Positions 33,988-42,409 of a stretch of DNA of 64,000 bases are shown piece by piece. Every line of letters begins with the position of its first letter. Position 1 is the stretch's first letter. Both the position numbers and the translations under genes were made by a program. The stretch comes from a bacterium (lineage in GTDB: Bacteria > JAJVIF01). Location: the NCBI GenBank assembly GCA_022072165.1, contig JAJVIF010000001.1, forward strand, positions 209,353-273,352, given 5' to 3'. The notes beneath the pieces are model-generated. The model was not told where the DNA came from, made no database searches, and saw only the letters and a program-made list of their open reading frames with translations.

Positions 33988-35154
33988 TCAGCCTGGATCA
34001 ACTGTGGCAGCGCAGAACGCTTCGTAATCGATGAAGCCGGGGAAGGGTGTCCCTGGCGCACAGTACGCGCATCCCGGATCGCGGTCCTGCCGCAGCTCCC
34101 GGAAGCGTCCGGAGAGCGCATCATAGGTGCAGAGGCGTCCGATGAGGGGCTCGCCGACCCCCAGGAGGAGCTTGAGCGATTCGGTCGCCTGCAATAGACC
34201 GATAACCCCAGGCAGCACACCAAGAACTCCGGCTTCCGCGCAATTTGGGGCGAGCTCCGGTGGAGGCGGGGAGGGATAGAGGCAGCGATAGCAGGGCCCT
34301 CCGGCTGCCGGATGAAACACGCTTACCTGTCCCTCGAAGCGAAAGACAGCGCCATACACCAGCGGCTTGCTCAGCAGGAGGCAGGCATCGCTCAGCAGGA
34401 ACCGTGTCGGGAAATTGTCCGTGCCATCAACAATCACATCCGCGCCTGACACCAGCGCTTCGACATTCGTGCTGGTCAGTCGCTCCTGATACGTCGTGAG
34501 TTGCAGCGATGGATTAAACGCCAGGAGTGTCTGCCGGGCGGAGTCGACCTTCGGCTGTCCGACCCGACCGGGGGTGTGCAGGATCTGGCGCTGCAAATTC
34601 GAGACATCGACCGTGTCGCTGTCGATGAGGGTGATGGACCCCACGCCTGCCGCTGCAAGGTAGTAGGCGACTGGTGACCCCAGCCCGCCTGCGCCGACGA
34701 TGAGCACCCGGGAAGCCAGCAGGCGCTGCTGGCCGGCGACCCCGACTTCCGGAATCAGGATATGCCGGTCGTAGCGCTGTAACTCCTCGGGGCTGAGTCC
34801 AGTGTGCTGGACCACCGGATGCCCCTCAGCCTTCCAGCGACTGATGCCCCCCGCCAAGGACTGCACATTGCGGTAACCGAGGCGCTGCAGGGTGTCCGCC
34901 GCCAGCAGCGACCGGGTTCCAGCGGCGCAATAGACCACGATGGACTGCTCCCGGTCCGGCAGGACCGTGTCTATGCTCATTTCCAGCTGCCCTCGAGGGA
35001 TCGTGATGGCCCCAGGAAGCGTGCCCGTGGCGACTTCTCCAGGCTCCCGGACATCGAGCCACACCACGCCTGAGGCTTCAGCGGCTGCTGCCGGTGTGAT
35101 CTCCTGCACCGAGGCACGGAGGGTGGCGAGCAGCGTGTCCAGAGAACCAGCCAT
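33988..35154 (-). CDS. Rhodanese-E1-like sulfur-carrier adenylyltransferase (MoeB/ThiF family)
   Basis: Activates the C-terminus of a ubiquitin-like sulfur carrier by adenylation and probably transfers sulfur to it (molybdopterin, thiamine or tRNA thiolation). 388 residues from ATG 35154. Residues about 20-110 are a rhodanese domain with active-site Cys in VVYCAAGTRS. Residues about 125-388 are the E1-like domain, with RYDRHILIPEVG, VLIVGAGGLGSPVAYYLA, DVSNLQRQIL, DGTDNFPTRFLL and zinc-binding CYRC ... CAYC. In MoeZ and Uba4 the rhodanese lies at the C-terminus, so the order here is reversed. TACAAT ends 7 nt before the ATG, a predicted leaderless mRNA. Convergent with the GyrI-like gene, divergent from leuC. 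Confidence 0.88.
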   Translation of the reverse strand: MAGSLDTLLATLRASVQEITPAAAAEASGVVWLDVREPGEVATGTLPGAITIPRGQLEMSIDTVLPDREQSIVVYCAAGTRSLLAADTLQRLGYRNVQSLAGGISRWKAEGHPVVQHTGLSPEELQRYDRHILIPEVGVAGQQRLLASRVLIVGAGGLGSPVAYYLAAAGVGSITLIDSDTVDVSNLQRQILHTPGRVGQPKVDSARQTLLAFNPSLQLTTYQERLTSTNVEALVSGADVIVDGTDNFPTRFLLSDACLLLSKPLVYGAVFRFEGQVSVFHPAAGGPCYRCLYPSPPPPELAPNCAEAGVLGVLPGVIGLLQATESLKLLLGVGEPLIGRLCTYDALSGRFRELRQDRDPGCAYCAPGTPFPGFIDYEAFCAATVDPG

Positions 35155-35161
35155 AATGCCG

Positions 35162-35167
35162 ATTGTA
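35162..35167 (-). promoter_or_regulatory. -10 element of the rhodanese-E1 gene, predicted leaderless
   Basis: TACAAT on the minus strand, 7 nt before ATG 35154. A divergent TACAAT for leuC lies at 35208-35213, so the two promoters are back to back. Confidence 0.55.
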
Positions 35168-35277
35168 CTGGCCACCGCGGAAACCATCGGCCCCTGCGGG
35201 GCATGTGTACAATCGGTTACAGACCTCCTCACCCACCAGGAGCGAGAGAGACTGCAGAGAAGGAGCGCACGTACGCT

Positions 35278-36543
35278 ATGGGCATGACTCTGACGGAGAA
35301 GATTCTCGCCGCACATACGGACCAGGCGACTGTGCAGGCCGGGGATCTCATTACCGCGAAGGTCGACCTCACGATGGGGCACGACATCACTGCACCTCAT
35401 GCTGCTGCGGTGTTCCGTCAGATGGGGGGGACCAAAGTCTGGGATCCGGACAAAGTGACCCTGGTCAATGACCACTTCGTACCGGCCAAGGACATCAAGT
35501 CCGCTGAACTCTCCCGGGCCATGCGGAACTTCGCCAAAGAGCAGGGGATCAAGCACTACTTCGAGATCGGACGCTCCGGCATCTGCCACACACTCCTCCC
35601 GCAGGAAGGGCTGATCCATCCCGGGCAGGTGGTGATCGGGGCCGACTCCCATTCCTGCACTTATGGCGCGTGGGGCTCCTTCGCGACCGGAGTTGGTGCC
35701 ACCGATCTGGCGGCGGTCTGGGCGCTTGGTGAGATCTGGCTGAAAATTCCCGAGACCATCAAGTTTGAGGTGTCAGGTGAGCGGGGCAGATACGTTACCG
35801 GCAAGGACATCATGCTCCGCTGTATCGCGGAGATCGGCTGTGAGGGGGGCCGGTACAAGGCCCTGGAGTTCAGCGGACCCGCTGTCAAAGCCCTCCCCAT
35901 GGGAGAGCGGATCATCCTCGCCAACATGGCCATTGAGGCGGGGGGCAAGAATGGGGTCGTGGAAGCCGATGAAGTCACTCTGGAGTGGCTGAAAGACAAG
36001 ACCAGCGAGACCGGGACCCTGTACCAGGCGGATGCCGATGCCCGCTATGAGCAGGTCGTCGCTTTCGACATCACCGGGATGCCACCGGTGGTGGCGTTCC
36101 CTTTCAGTCCGGACAACATCCGGTATTGGGGGGACTGGGATCCGTTCCCGATCGATCAGGTGGTCATCGGGTCCTGCACGAACGGACGCATCGAGGATCT
36201 GCGCGCCGCCGCCGAGGTCCTCAAGGGCAATAAGGTCCACGACTATGTGCGGGTCGTGGTGTTCCCGGCGACACAGAAAATCTATGAGCAGGCGATCGAA
36301 GAAGGTCTGATGAAGATCTTTGCAGAGTCCGGCTGCGCGATTTCGACCCCCACTTGCGGCTCCTGTGTCGGTGGTCACATGGGCGTCCTCGCCGGTGGCG
36401 AGAAGTGCGTCTCCACCACCAACCGCAACTTCCGTGGACGCATGGGCGATGCCGCGAGCGAGGTCTACCTGACCAATCCGGCCATCGCTGCCGCCACCGC
36501 TGTCAAGGGACAGCTGGCGCTGCCCGATGAGGTTATAGTCTAG
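35278..36543 (+). CDS. leuC: 3-isopropylmalate dehydratase / homoaconitase large subunit, short type
   Basis: 4Fe-4S aconitase-family enzyme that isomerises 2-isopropylmalate (or homocitrate). At 421 residues it belongs to the short archaeal/Thermus-like LeuC/HacA group rather than the 470-residue E. coli group. Cluster cysteines are in VIGSCTNGR and TPTCGSCVGG. HDITAPHAA, GADSHSCTYGA and NRNFRGRMGD are present. The start ATG 35278 has GAAGGAG about 10 nt upstream and a -10 TACAAT at 35208-35213. No small subunit (leuD) lies anywhere in the window, so it must be encoded elsewhere. Substrate (leucine versus lysine via aminoadipate) cannot be settled from the sequence. Confidence 0.88.
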   Translation: MGMTLTEKILAAHTDQATVQAGDLITAKVDLTMGHDITAPHAAAVFRQMGGTKVWDPDKVTLVNDHFVPAKDIKSAELSRAMRNFAKEQGIKHYFEIGRSGICHTLLPQEGLIHPGQVVIGADSHSCTYGAWGSFATGVGATDLAAVWALGEIWLKIPETIKFEVSGERGRYVTGKDIMLRCIAEIGCEGGRYKALEFSGPAVKALPMGERIILANMAIEAGGKNGVVEADEVTLEWLKDKTSETGTLYQADADARYEQVVAFDITGMPPVVAFPFSPDNIRYWGDWDPFPIDQVVIGSCTNGRIEDLRAAAEVLKGNKVHDYVRVVVFPATQKIYEQAIEEGLMKIFAESGCAISTPTCGSCVGGHMGVLAGGEKCVSTTNRNFRGRMGDAASEVYLTNPAIAAATAVKGQLALPDEVIV

Positions 36544-36595
36544 CCCATCCACCAGCGGGTCGCGCCTGGGAGCGCACGAGGGGAGCCGGATCAGC

Positions 36596-37267
36596 GTGAA
36601 TCCGCCTCATCTGCTCGCCGGATACCGGCAACTCATCGATGACTACTTCCTCTACCTCCAGCGCGGCGAGTTGATCTTGTCGCGCGGGCTCTGCTTTACC
36701 CGGATGGCAGAAGCCTCGGAAGCTGACGAGGAAGAACTCATCGCCCATTGCATCGTGCAGTACCGACGCCAGCGGGTGGTGCCGGTACTGGTCGATTGGA
36801 GCGCGACCCTCGCAGAAGCGATTAATCAGGGGACCGAGTTTCGACAGTTTTTCGGCCAGCTCTGGGAACTGCAGGCCGCTGGTGCCAGTGAGAGTGAGCA
36901 GCAGGACTACCTCAACCGTCTGAGCAGTCTGATGCACAAAGCCCGGGACCCGGAACCCGCGGACTCACCGGGCGTCATCATTCACCACATCGGCCCTGTG
37001 CAGGAGATGAGCAACGCCGAAATGGAGCAGCTGGGTCGCCTCCTGGCAGCCAGGATGGAGCGCGCACTCCCGGTCTTCATCTTCTTTCGCGAGGACTACT
37101 CCACGCTGTTGCGCCAGCTTCAGCGCGCCAGCGACATGATCTGGGCCCTGGATGAAACATCCTATGCGGCAGAGTTCTACCTGGCGCATCCCCTGGGCTT
37201 TGGCATTGTGCAGGCGCATAACCGCCGACGTCAGCTCACCAGACCCACTGACTCCCCACACAACTAA
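36596..37267 (+). CDS. Hypothetical protein, 223 residues
   Basis: Not recognised. GTG start 36596 with GGGAG upstream and a possible -10 TATAGT (36534-36539) inside the end of leuC. Alternating beta/alpha pattern: LLAGYRQLIDDYFLYLQRGEL, then VVPVLVDWSATLAEAI, VIIHHIGPVQEMSNAEMEQL and ALPVFIFFREDYSTLLRQLQ. This could be a degenerate P-loop-like or Rossmann-like fold; no Walker A motif is present. No signal peptide or membrane segment, so probably cytosolic. A PspC gene follows with its own promoter. Confidence 0.7.
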   Translation: MNPPHLLAGYRQLIDDYFLYLQRGELILSRGLCFTRMAEASEADEEELIAHCIVQYRRQRVVPVLVDWSATLAEAINQGTEFRQFFGQLWELQAAGASESEQQDYLNRLSSLMHKARDPEPADSPGVIIHHIGPVQEMSNAEMEQLGRLLAARMERALPVFIFFREDYSTLLRQLQRASDMIWALDETSYAAEFYLAHPLGFGIVQAHNRRRQLTRPTDSPHN

Positions 37268-37295
37268 AGCGCCTCGGACATTGCGTCCAGCGGGC

Positions 37296-37301
37296 TATAC
37301 T
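37296..37301 (+). promoter_or_regulatory. -10 element of the PspC gene, predicted leaderless
   Basis: TATACT ends 6 nt before ATG 37308, separated by six C residues. No Shine-Dalgarno. Confidence 0.55.
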
Positions 37302-37307
37302 CCCCCC

Positions 37308-37526
37308 ATGCGTTCGTTCGTACGGGTCCGGGACGGCAAGTACATCGGGGGAGTCGCCCTCGGGCTGGCGTGGTACAGCGGGATCGATGTTCGGCTCGTG
37401 CGTATTGCCCTCACCGCCCTCGCGATGCTGACCACCGGCGGACTCGTCGTGGTGGTCCTCTACCTGATTCTGATGCTCACAACTCCCATCGTTGCCACTC
37501 CGGCAGACCTTCCTTCGCGTGAGTAA
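37308..37526 (+). CDS. PspC-domain small membrane protein
   Basis: 72 residues. Residues 1-60 match the PspC domain: RSFVRVRDGKYIGGVALGLAWYSGIDVRLVRIALTALAMLTTGGLVVVVLYLILML, with the Gly-Gly-V-x-x-GLAxY core and a membrane helix at the end. Such proteins relate to phage-shock/envelope-stress responses, often regulating by membrane interaction. No PspA or PspF gene is seen nearby. The stop overlaps the start of aroA by 8 nt, so the two are coupled. Confidence 0.85.
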   Translation: MRSFVRVRDGKYIGGVALGLAWYSGIDVRLVRIALTALAMLTTGGLVVVVLYLILMLTTPIVATPADLPSRE

Positions 37527-38892
37527 TCCCAGGGGTACTTTGACCGTCCATCCAGTCCCGCGTCTGGCGGGCACGATTCCCTTGCCTGGCGACAAGTCGT
37601 TGTCTCACCGGGCGCTGCTACTGGCAGCCATGGCGCAAGGGACCTCTCACCTGATGGATTGCAATCCGGGAGCCGATGTCCAGAGCACGGTGGGAGCGCT
37701 GCGGGAACTGGGGGTGACGATCGAGGCCACGGCGGATGGCTTCCTCGTGAGTAGCCGGGGGCCTGACAGCTGGAAAGCGCCGGAGTCTGTCATCGACTGC
37801 GGGAACTCCGGCACCACTGCCCGACTCCTGATGGGAGTCCTCTCCAGTCTGCTGGGAGTTGAGGTTGTTCTGACCGGAGATGCGTCACTGCGTGCACGAC
37901 CCATGCAGCGGGTGATCGAGCCTCTAAGGAAGATGGGCGCGTCTGTCGTGGAACTTGGTGCGTCGGGGTGTCTGCCACTCAGGATCAGCGGCCGCGAGCT
38001 CCAGGGCATCACCTGGCGCAATGCCCCTCCCTCGGCGCAGGTCAAGGGTGCGTTGCTTCTGGCGGGACTCAGGGCCCATAGCGCGACCACGATCGTGGAG
38101 TCGGAACCAACACGGGATCACACCGAGCGCCTCCTGGCCTGGCTCGCCACCGAGTTTCCACACGCGCTGCAGGAGCCGCTGATCACGCCTCAGGATGGCG
38201 GCGGCGCGATTCTGTCGGTGAAGCCACAACTGCAGGACTGGCCGGGGTTTGATCTTCGCATTCCGAAGGACCCTTCCGCCGCAGCATTCTGGATGGTCGC
38301 GGCTCTCGCGCATCCGGATGCCGAAATCACTCTGCCGGAGGTCCTCTGGAATCCCACGCGCAACGGACTGGTGGAACTCCTCGGGCCACTGGTTATGACC
38401 CCGCCGTTAACCCGACTCAGCGGCCCGGAATACGGCCCCGAAGCGGTCTGGAGCCCTGTGATTCGGAGCGCTACGATCCCGCCAATCCGGATTGGCCCAG
38501 GATTTCTCCCCGCCTCGGCGGTCATCGATGAATTGCCGGTGCTCGCGCTCCTCGCGACTCAGGCAACTGGACGATCAGTGATTGCCGGGGCCGGAGAACT
38601 CCGGGTGAAAGAATCGGACCGTCTGACTGGTACGGCTGCCATCCTCTCCGATCTGGGGGCAAACATCACGGTGGCTGATGATGGCTGGATCATCGAGGGG
38701 CCGACTCCCCTGCATGGGGCAACGGTCGCGACGCTGGGCGATCACCGACTGGCGATGATGGCTGCCATCGCGGGACTGATCGCTTCCGGTCCGGTGACAC
38801 TGGATGATGCCGACTGCTTCGATATCAGCGACCCCGGATTTGTCCCCACGCTGCAGGCACTGGGGGCGGTTCCCTCCGAGCGCCTGTGCTAG
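37519..38892 (+). CDS. aroA: 3-phosphoshikimate 1-carboxyvinyltransferase (EPSP synthase)
   Basis: Sixth step of the shikimate pathway to aromatic amino acids. 457 residues from GTG 37519. The domain signature LPGDKSLSHRALLLAA (Lys, Ser, Arg) and CGNSGTTARLLMG are intact; RPMQRVIEPLRKMGA, KGALLLAGL, PKDPSAAAFWMVAA, DELPVLALLA, ELRVKESDRLTG and LGDHRLAMMAAIAGL follow in the standard order. The glyphosate-relevant loop reads CGNSGTTARLL, the Gly form of class I or II. GTG 37519 overlaps the PspC stop; ATG/GTG starts further upstream lie inside PspC. The stop overlaps the next start by 7 nt. Confidence 0.96.
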   Translation: MSNPRGTLTVHPVPRLAGTIPLPGDKSLSHRALLLAAMAQGTSHLMDCNPGADVQSTVGALRELGVTIEATADGFLVSSRGPDSWKAPESVIDCGNSGTTARLLMGVLSSLLGVEVVLTGDASLRARPMQRVIEPLRKMGASVVELGASGCLPLRISGRELQGITWRNAPPSAQVKGALLLAGLRAHSATTIVESEPTRDHTERLLAWLATEFPHALQEPLITPQDGGGAILSVKPQLQDWPGFDLRIPKDPSAAAFWMVAALAHPDAEITLPEVLWNPTRNGLVELLGPLVMTPPLTRLSGPEYGPEAVWSPVIRSATIPPIRIGPGFLPASAVIDELPVLALLATQATGRSVIAGAGELRVKESDRLTGTAAILSDLGANITVADDGWIIEGPTPLHGATVATLGDHRLAMMAAIAGLIASGPVTLDDADCFDISDPGFVPTLQALGAVPSERLC

Positions 38893-39833
38893 CATCCCTC
38901 ATTACTGTGTCCACAGCGACGCCCCCCCTGCTGGAAGAACCATGGGCGAGCGAACTCTGCGAATGGGGGCTCTGGCCCCCTCTTCCTGATGTCCCCTGGC
39001 CGGTCTACCGCCATGTCTCCCGGGTTTCGCTGCGAGCGTTTCAGTATCTGCGCAATGTCGGTGGTCAGGCGGATGCCTCCCTGCTCCTCCGCAAGGCCCT
39101 GGGGATGCGGGGCAAGATGCCCGAGGGACTCGAGGAAGTCGCCCGGGCGCTCTTCCAGGAGACTCCCGGTTTTGTGGAGCCGGCATCCGGGCACTGGTCC
39201 GTGACCATGGATGCCAGGGTCCTGCAGGCGCTCCGGGATCAACGCTTTGTAGTGTTCGATCTGGAAACCACTGGCGGCAAGCCCCCACAGGAACGGATTA
39301 CCGAAATCGGGTGTGTCAGGCTGGAGCAGGGTGAGATTACTGGACAGTTTCAGTCCCTCGTGAATCCTGACAAGCCGATTCCCCCCTTTGTGGCCCGTCT
39401 GACCGGCATCACGAACAGGATGGTCCGCCGGGCACCCCGCATCGAACAGGTCCTTCCCAGTTTCCTCGAGTTCATCGATGGCTACATCCTGATCGCCCAT
39501 GATGTCTTCCAGGACCTCCGTTTCATTGATCAGGAACTCCTGACGCTCTGCAATGGGGTCCTGGGGCTCCCAGTCATCGATACCCTGGTCCTCGCCAAGC
39601 AGCAAATCGCCCCGGAAATCGGTTATAGCCTCAGGAAAGTGGCAGAACATCTGGGGATGGAGTCGGAGGGGAGCCATCGAGCTCTGGATGATGCCCTGAT
39701 GACCGCGCATCTGTTTCTCCGGTTCCAGGAGGCTCTGCCATCACCCGAAGAGTTGCTGGAAGGCTATCAGTTTGAAGAAAATCCAGCATGGCGGCAGCGA
39801 GGTAACGGCTTGACTGGCTGGTGGACCGTATAA
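38886..39833 (+). CDS. DnaQ/DEDDh-type 3'-5' exonuclease with N-terminal extra domain
   Basis: 315 residues. Residues 120-290 form the exonuclease domain: VVFDLETTGGKPPQERITEIG (Asp, Glu), IAHDVFQDLRFI (Asp) and GSHRALDDALMTAHLF (His, Asp), a complete DEDDh set as in PolC and DNA polymerase III epsilon. The fragment VxRLTGITNRMVRRAPRIEQVLPSFLEF is typical of the PolC/DnaQ group. Residues 1-110 are a separate basic/aromatic region (WASELCEWGLWPPLPDVPWP) that I do not recognise. The start GTG 38886 overlaps the aroA stop; GTG 38907 is an alternative. Likely proofreading or RNA/DNA 3' trimming. Confidence 0.85.
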   Translation: MLASLITVSTATPPLLEEPWASELCEWGLWPPLPDVPWPVYRHVSRVSLRAFQYLRNVGGQADASLLLRKALGMRGKMPEGLEEVARALFQETPGFVEPASGHWSVTMDARVLQALRDQRFVVFDLETTGGKPPQERITEIGCVRLEQGEITGQFQSLVNPDKPIPPFVARLTGITNRMVRRAPRIEQVLPSFLEFIDGYILIAHDVFQDLRFIDQELLTLCNGVLGLPVIDTLVLAKQQIAPEIGYSLRKVAEHLGMESEGSHRALDDALMTAHLFLRFQEALPSPEELLEGYQFEENPAWRQRGNGLTGWWTV

Positions 39834-39904
39834 TGCCCCCTTGCGCGGGGTGTTAAAGCCCCCTGGCTAGACCGGCCATTCTACGAACTCGCACGAGGTC
39901 CGCC

Positions 39905-41491
39905 ATGCGTACGGCATCCATGCACGTCTACTTTGCGCTGTCGATGGTTCTGGCAGGCGCACTCTCCTGGCCCGGTTCCGGGCTCACAGGATGTTCAGCC
40001 GCTCAGGGGCAGTTGCCACAGCGACTCACTATCTTCTACTCCAACGAGACTGAAAATGAACTCTATCGTTGCGGCTGTAAGTCCGGGCAGTCCGGGGGGT
40101 TGTCCCGACGCGCAACCCTGATCGCGACCAAAGAAGATGCGCCTGAACTCCTGGTCGACGCCGGAAACTTTTCGGCGAAGCGTCCGGGCAATGCCTACGA
40201 TGAGTTCAAGCTAGACACCCTCCTGCGGGTATACGACCTCCTCGGCTATAGCGCTTTGAACGTTGGACCCCTGGAGTTCAACCGGGGCAAGGCGCAGTTA
40301 CAGGCCCTGGCAGAGCGGACAGGTAACCGACTCATCAGTGCTAATGTTGTGGATGAAGGCGATCAGCTCGTCCTGCCGCCCTACACCATTGCTGAGGTCG
40401 AAGGGCTCAAAGTCGGAATCGTCGGCCTGATCACTGAACAGTTCCGTCCTAACGCTGACAATCCTTCGGACACCCTGAAAACCACCGATCCGGTCGCTGC
40501 CCTGGAGTCCGTCTGGGACGAAGTCCGTAAGAAAAGCGATGTCCAGGTCCTCCTCTCGCAGCTCCGCGATGACGAGGTGTCCCAGATCATCAAAGCTTTT
40601 CCCGAAATCGATGTGGTCATCGGCGGTCCTGGATGGCGCCAGGGCGAGCAGAGCAAGCCCTGGGAAGAAAACGGGGTCGTGATGGCGAAGGTCGGGATCC
40701 GCGGACGTCACATTGGTGAAGTCACCCTCGACCTTGATGCCACTGATCGCCGACATGTGAAGATCGCGAACTACTCCGGTCAGACCACGGAACTCGGCGA
40801 CTCGATTCCCGAAAACATCGAAGTGGAAAAGGTCCTCGAGGACTTCAAAGAGCGCCTGCGCAAGGGCGAAGTCGTGCAGGACATCTACGAGCCCCATAGT
40901 GCCGAGCAGCAGTTCGGCTATGCCGGTTCCATCTACTGCCAGGAGTGCCACGGCCAGATCTACGCTGGCTGGCTCCGGACCCGCCATGCCCAGGCCTATC
41001 AGACCCTGGCGCAGAAAGGCGAGCAGGGGAATCCTGGGTGTCTTGAATGCCACACCGTCGGCTATGCCGATCCGGGTGGCTATGCCGCAAAGGGCAACAG
41101 CTACCTGCTGGCTAACGTGCAGTGCGAGAACTGTCACGGCCCGGGGTCTGACCACATGGTGGTCGCGGCACAGTACCAGGAAGGGAAGATGGTCAAGCCG
41201 GTAGACTGGAAAGTCGCGATGACCAACACACCGCAGGAGACCTGCGTGCAGTGCCACAACCAGGACAACGACCCGCACTGGAAAAACGGCGTCTGGCCCT
41301 ACCAGCAGATGGTCGCTGAGATTGCCTGCTCCCAATGGCTGATGCCACAGACCGCAGCGGATCCGAACGCGCCTCAGGCCGCTGATCCGCACAACCACGG
41401 TGCCCCTGCGACCGGTGGACAGGCGACTTCCCCAGCCATCGGCAGCCCCACTCCGGCGAACCCGGTGAATCCGCCCGGATCAGGGCATTAG
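39905..41491 (+). CDS. Tetraheme cytochrome lipoprotein with degenerate metallophosphatase-like domain
   Basis: 528 residues with a lipoprotein signal peptide (SGLTGC, Cys30), so exported and membrane-anchored. Residues 40-300 resemble the calcineurin-like 5'-nucleotidase fold in layout: YRCGCKSGQSGGLSRRA, LLVDAGNF (Asp85), LNVGPLEF, LISANVV and VVIGGPGW. The metal-site residues are altered: the usual D-x-H start is SNETEN and the GGH box reads GGPGW, so hydrolase activity is doubtful. Residues 340-455 carry four heme-binding CxxCH motifs (345, 379, 407, 447), like cytochrome c554-type domains. The Pro/Ala/Gly-rich tail is low-complexity. A -10 TATAAT at 39829-39834 lies in the previous gene. 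Likely a periplasmic electron carrier. Confidence 0.85.
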   Translation: MRTASMHVYFALSMVLAGALSWPGSGLTGCSAAQGQLPQRLTIFYSNETENELYRCGCKSGQSGGLSRRATLIATKEDAPELLVDAGNFSAKRPGNAYDEFKLDTLLRVYDLLGYSALNVGPLEFNRGKAQLQALAERTGNRLISANVVDEGDQLVLPPYTIAEVEGLKVGIVGLITEQFRPNADNPSDTLKTTDPVAALESVWDEVRKKSDVQVLLSQLRDDEVSQIIKAFPEIDVVIGGPGWRQGEQSKPWEENGVVMAKVGIRGRHIGEVTLDLDATDRRHVKIANYSGQTTELGDSIPENIEVEKVLEDFKERLRKGEVVQDIYEPHSAEQQFGYAGSIYCQECHGQIYAGWLRTRHAQAYQTLAQKGEQGNPGCLECHTVGYADPGGYAAKGNSYLLANVQCENCHGPGSDHMVVAAQYQEGKMVKPVDWKVAMTNTPQETCVQCHNQDNDPHWKNGVWPYQQMVAEIACSQWLMPQTAADPNAPQAADPHNHGAPATGGQATSPAIGSPTPANPVNPPGSGH

Positions 41492-41521
41492 GCCCGTTCC
41501 GGCATCGCCGCGTATCTTCAC

Positions 41522-41545
41522 TGCGCCCCGGTTCGCCGGGGCGCA
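41522..41545 (+). terminator. UUCG-capped hairpin after the cytochrome gene
   Basis: A 10-bp stem TGCGCCCCGG / CCGGGGCGCA closed by TTCG. The following bases (CCTTATGAG) are not U-rich, so termination would be weak. Confidence 0.5.
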
Positions 41546-41561
41546 CCTTATGAGAGGCGTG

Positions 41562-41567
41562 TACACT
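41562..41567 (+). promoter_or_regulatory. -10 element of nusB, predicted leaderless
   Basis: TACACT ends 8 nt before ATG 41576. No Shine-Dalgarno. Confidence 0.55.
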
Positions 41568-41575
41568 CCCAGCGC

Positions 41576-42409
41576 ATGGCTACCAGTCGACGCCAAAATC
41601 GTGAGTTCGGGTTCTTCGCGCTCTACCAGCTCGAAGTTGCTGCCTATGACCTGGAGTCGTTGCTGGAGACCATGATTCGCCACGAGGCGATTGCCACCGA
41701 AGCGCGCGCCTGGTTCCGCGCGCTGGTCAGGACCATCTGGGGCGAGCGGCAGCTCCTCGATGCCCTCATCGATGAAGTCGCGACTGACTGGCGTGTGGAG
41801 CGTATGAATCGCCTGGATCTCTCACTGATGCGCCTGGGGGCAGGGGAACTGACCATGCCGGTGCTCGGAGAAATCGGCGAGCCGGCAGTGGTGATCAATG
41901 AAATAGTGCATCTGGCGAAAAAGTACTCCGGCGAGGAAAGCGCGAAGTTCATCAACGGCATCCTGGGGAAGATCATCACCCTCGAGAAGCCGCTGGAGAT
42001 CGCCGCCCAGCGTATGGCTGTCGCCGACGCCGCCACCGCTTTGAAAAAGCACATCCCCCGGGTGCCAGAGCCGCTCCGCGAGCGTCACAAACTGCTGTAC
42101 CCCGAAGGGAAGCCGAAGCCGGCGGCACCGCCACCATCCGGCCCGGACCGCCGCTATGGTCCCTCCCAGGGACGTCCTTCCAGTGGTGGACGGCCACCAC
42201 AGGGACGTCCTCCTATGGGCGGCGGACGTCCGCAGCAGGGACGACCTACTGGCGGAGGGCGACCTCGTCCGGGTGGGCCACCAGGGCGGGGTCCTGCACG
42301 GCACGATGACCGCGGTCGACCAGATCCGCGTCGCGAAGGACCTCCTGGGCCTCGTCCATCGTCGGACACCCCCCCAGAGCAATCATCAGGGCCGGAGCAT
42401 GACTCGTGA
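41576..42409 (+). CDS. nusB: Transcription antitermination protein NusB with Pro/Gly/Arg-rich tail
   Basis: NusB helps antitermination on ribosomal RNA operons with NusE. Residues 1-150 match the all-helical NusB domain: RRQNREFGFFALYQLEV at the start, ERMNRLDLSLMRLGAGEL, and EPAVVINEIVHLAKKYSGEESAKFINGILGKI with the NusB signature. Residues about 175-277 are a low-complexity tail of Pro, Gly, Arg and Gln with GGGRP/RPP repeats, ending DTPPEQSSGPEHDS. Typical NusB ends at about 140-150 residues, so the tail roughly doubles the protein. The stop overlaps GTG 42406 of the next gene. Confidence 0.93.
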   Translation: MATSRRQNREFGFFALYQLEVAAYDLESLLETMIRHEAIATEARAWFRALVRTIWGERQLLDALIDEVATDWRVERMNRLDLSLMRLGAGELTMPVLGEIGEPAVVINEIVHLAKKYSGEESAKFINGILGKIITLEKPLEIAAQRMAVADAATALKKHIPRVPEPLRERHKLLYPEGKPKPAAPPPSGPDRRYGPSQGRPSSGGRPPQGRPPMGGGRPQQGRPTGGGRPRPGGPPGRGPARHDDRGRPDPRREGPPGPRPSSDTPPEQSSGPEHDS

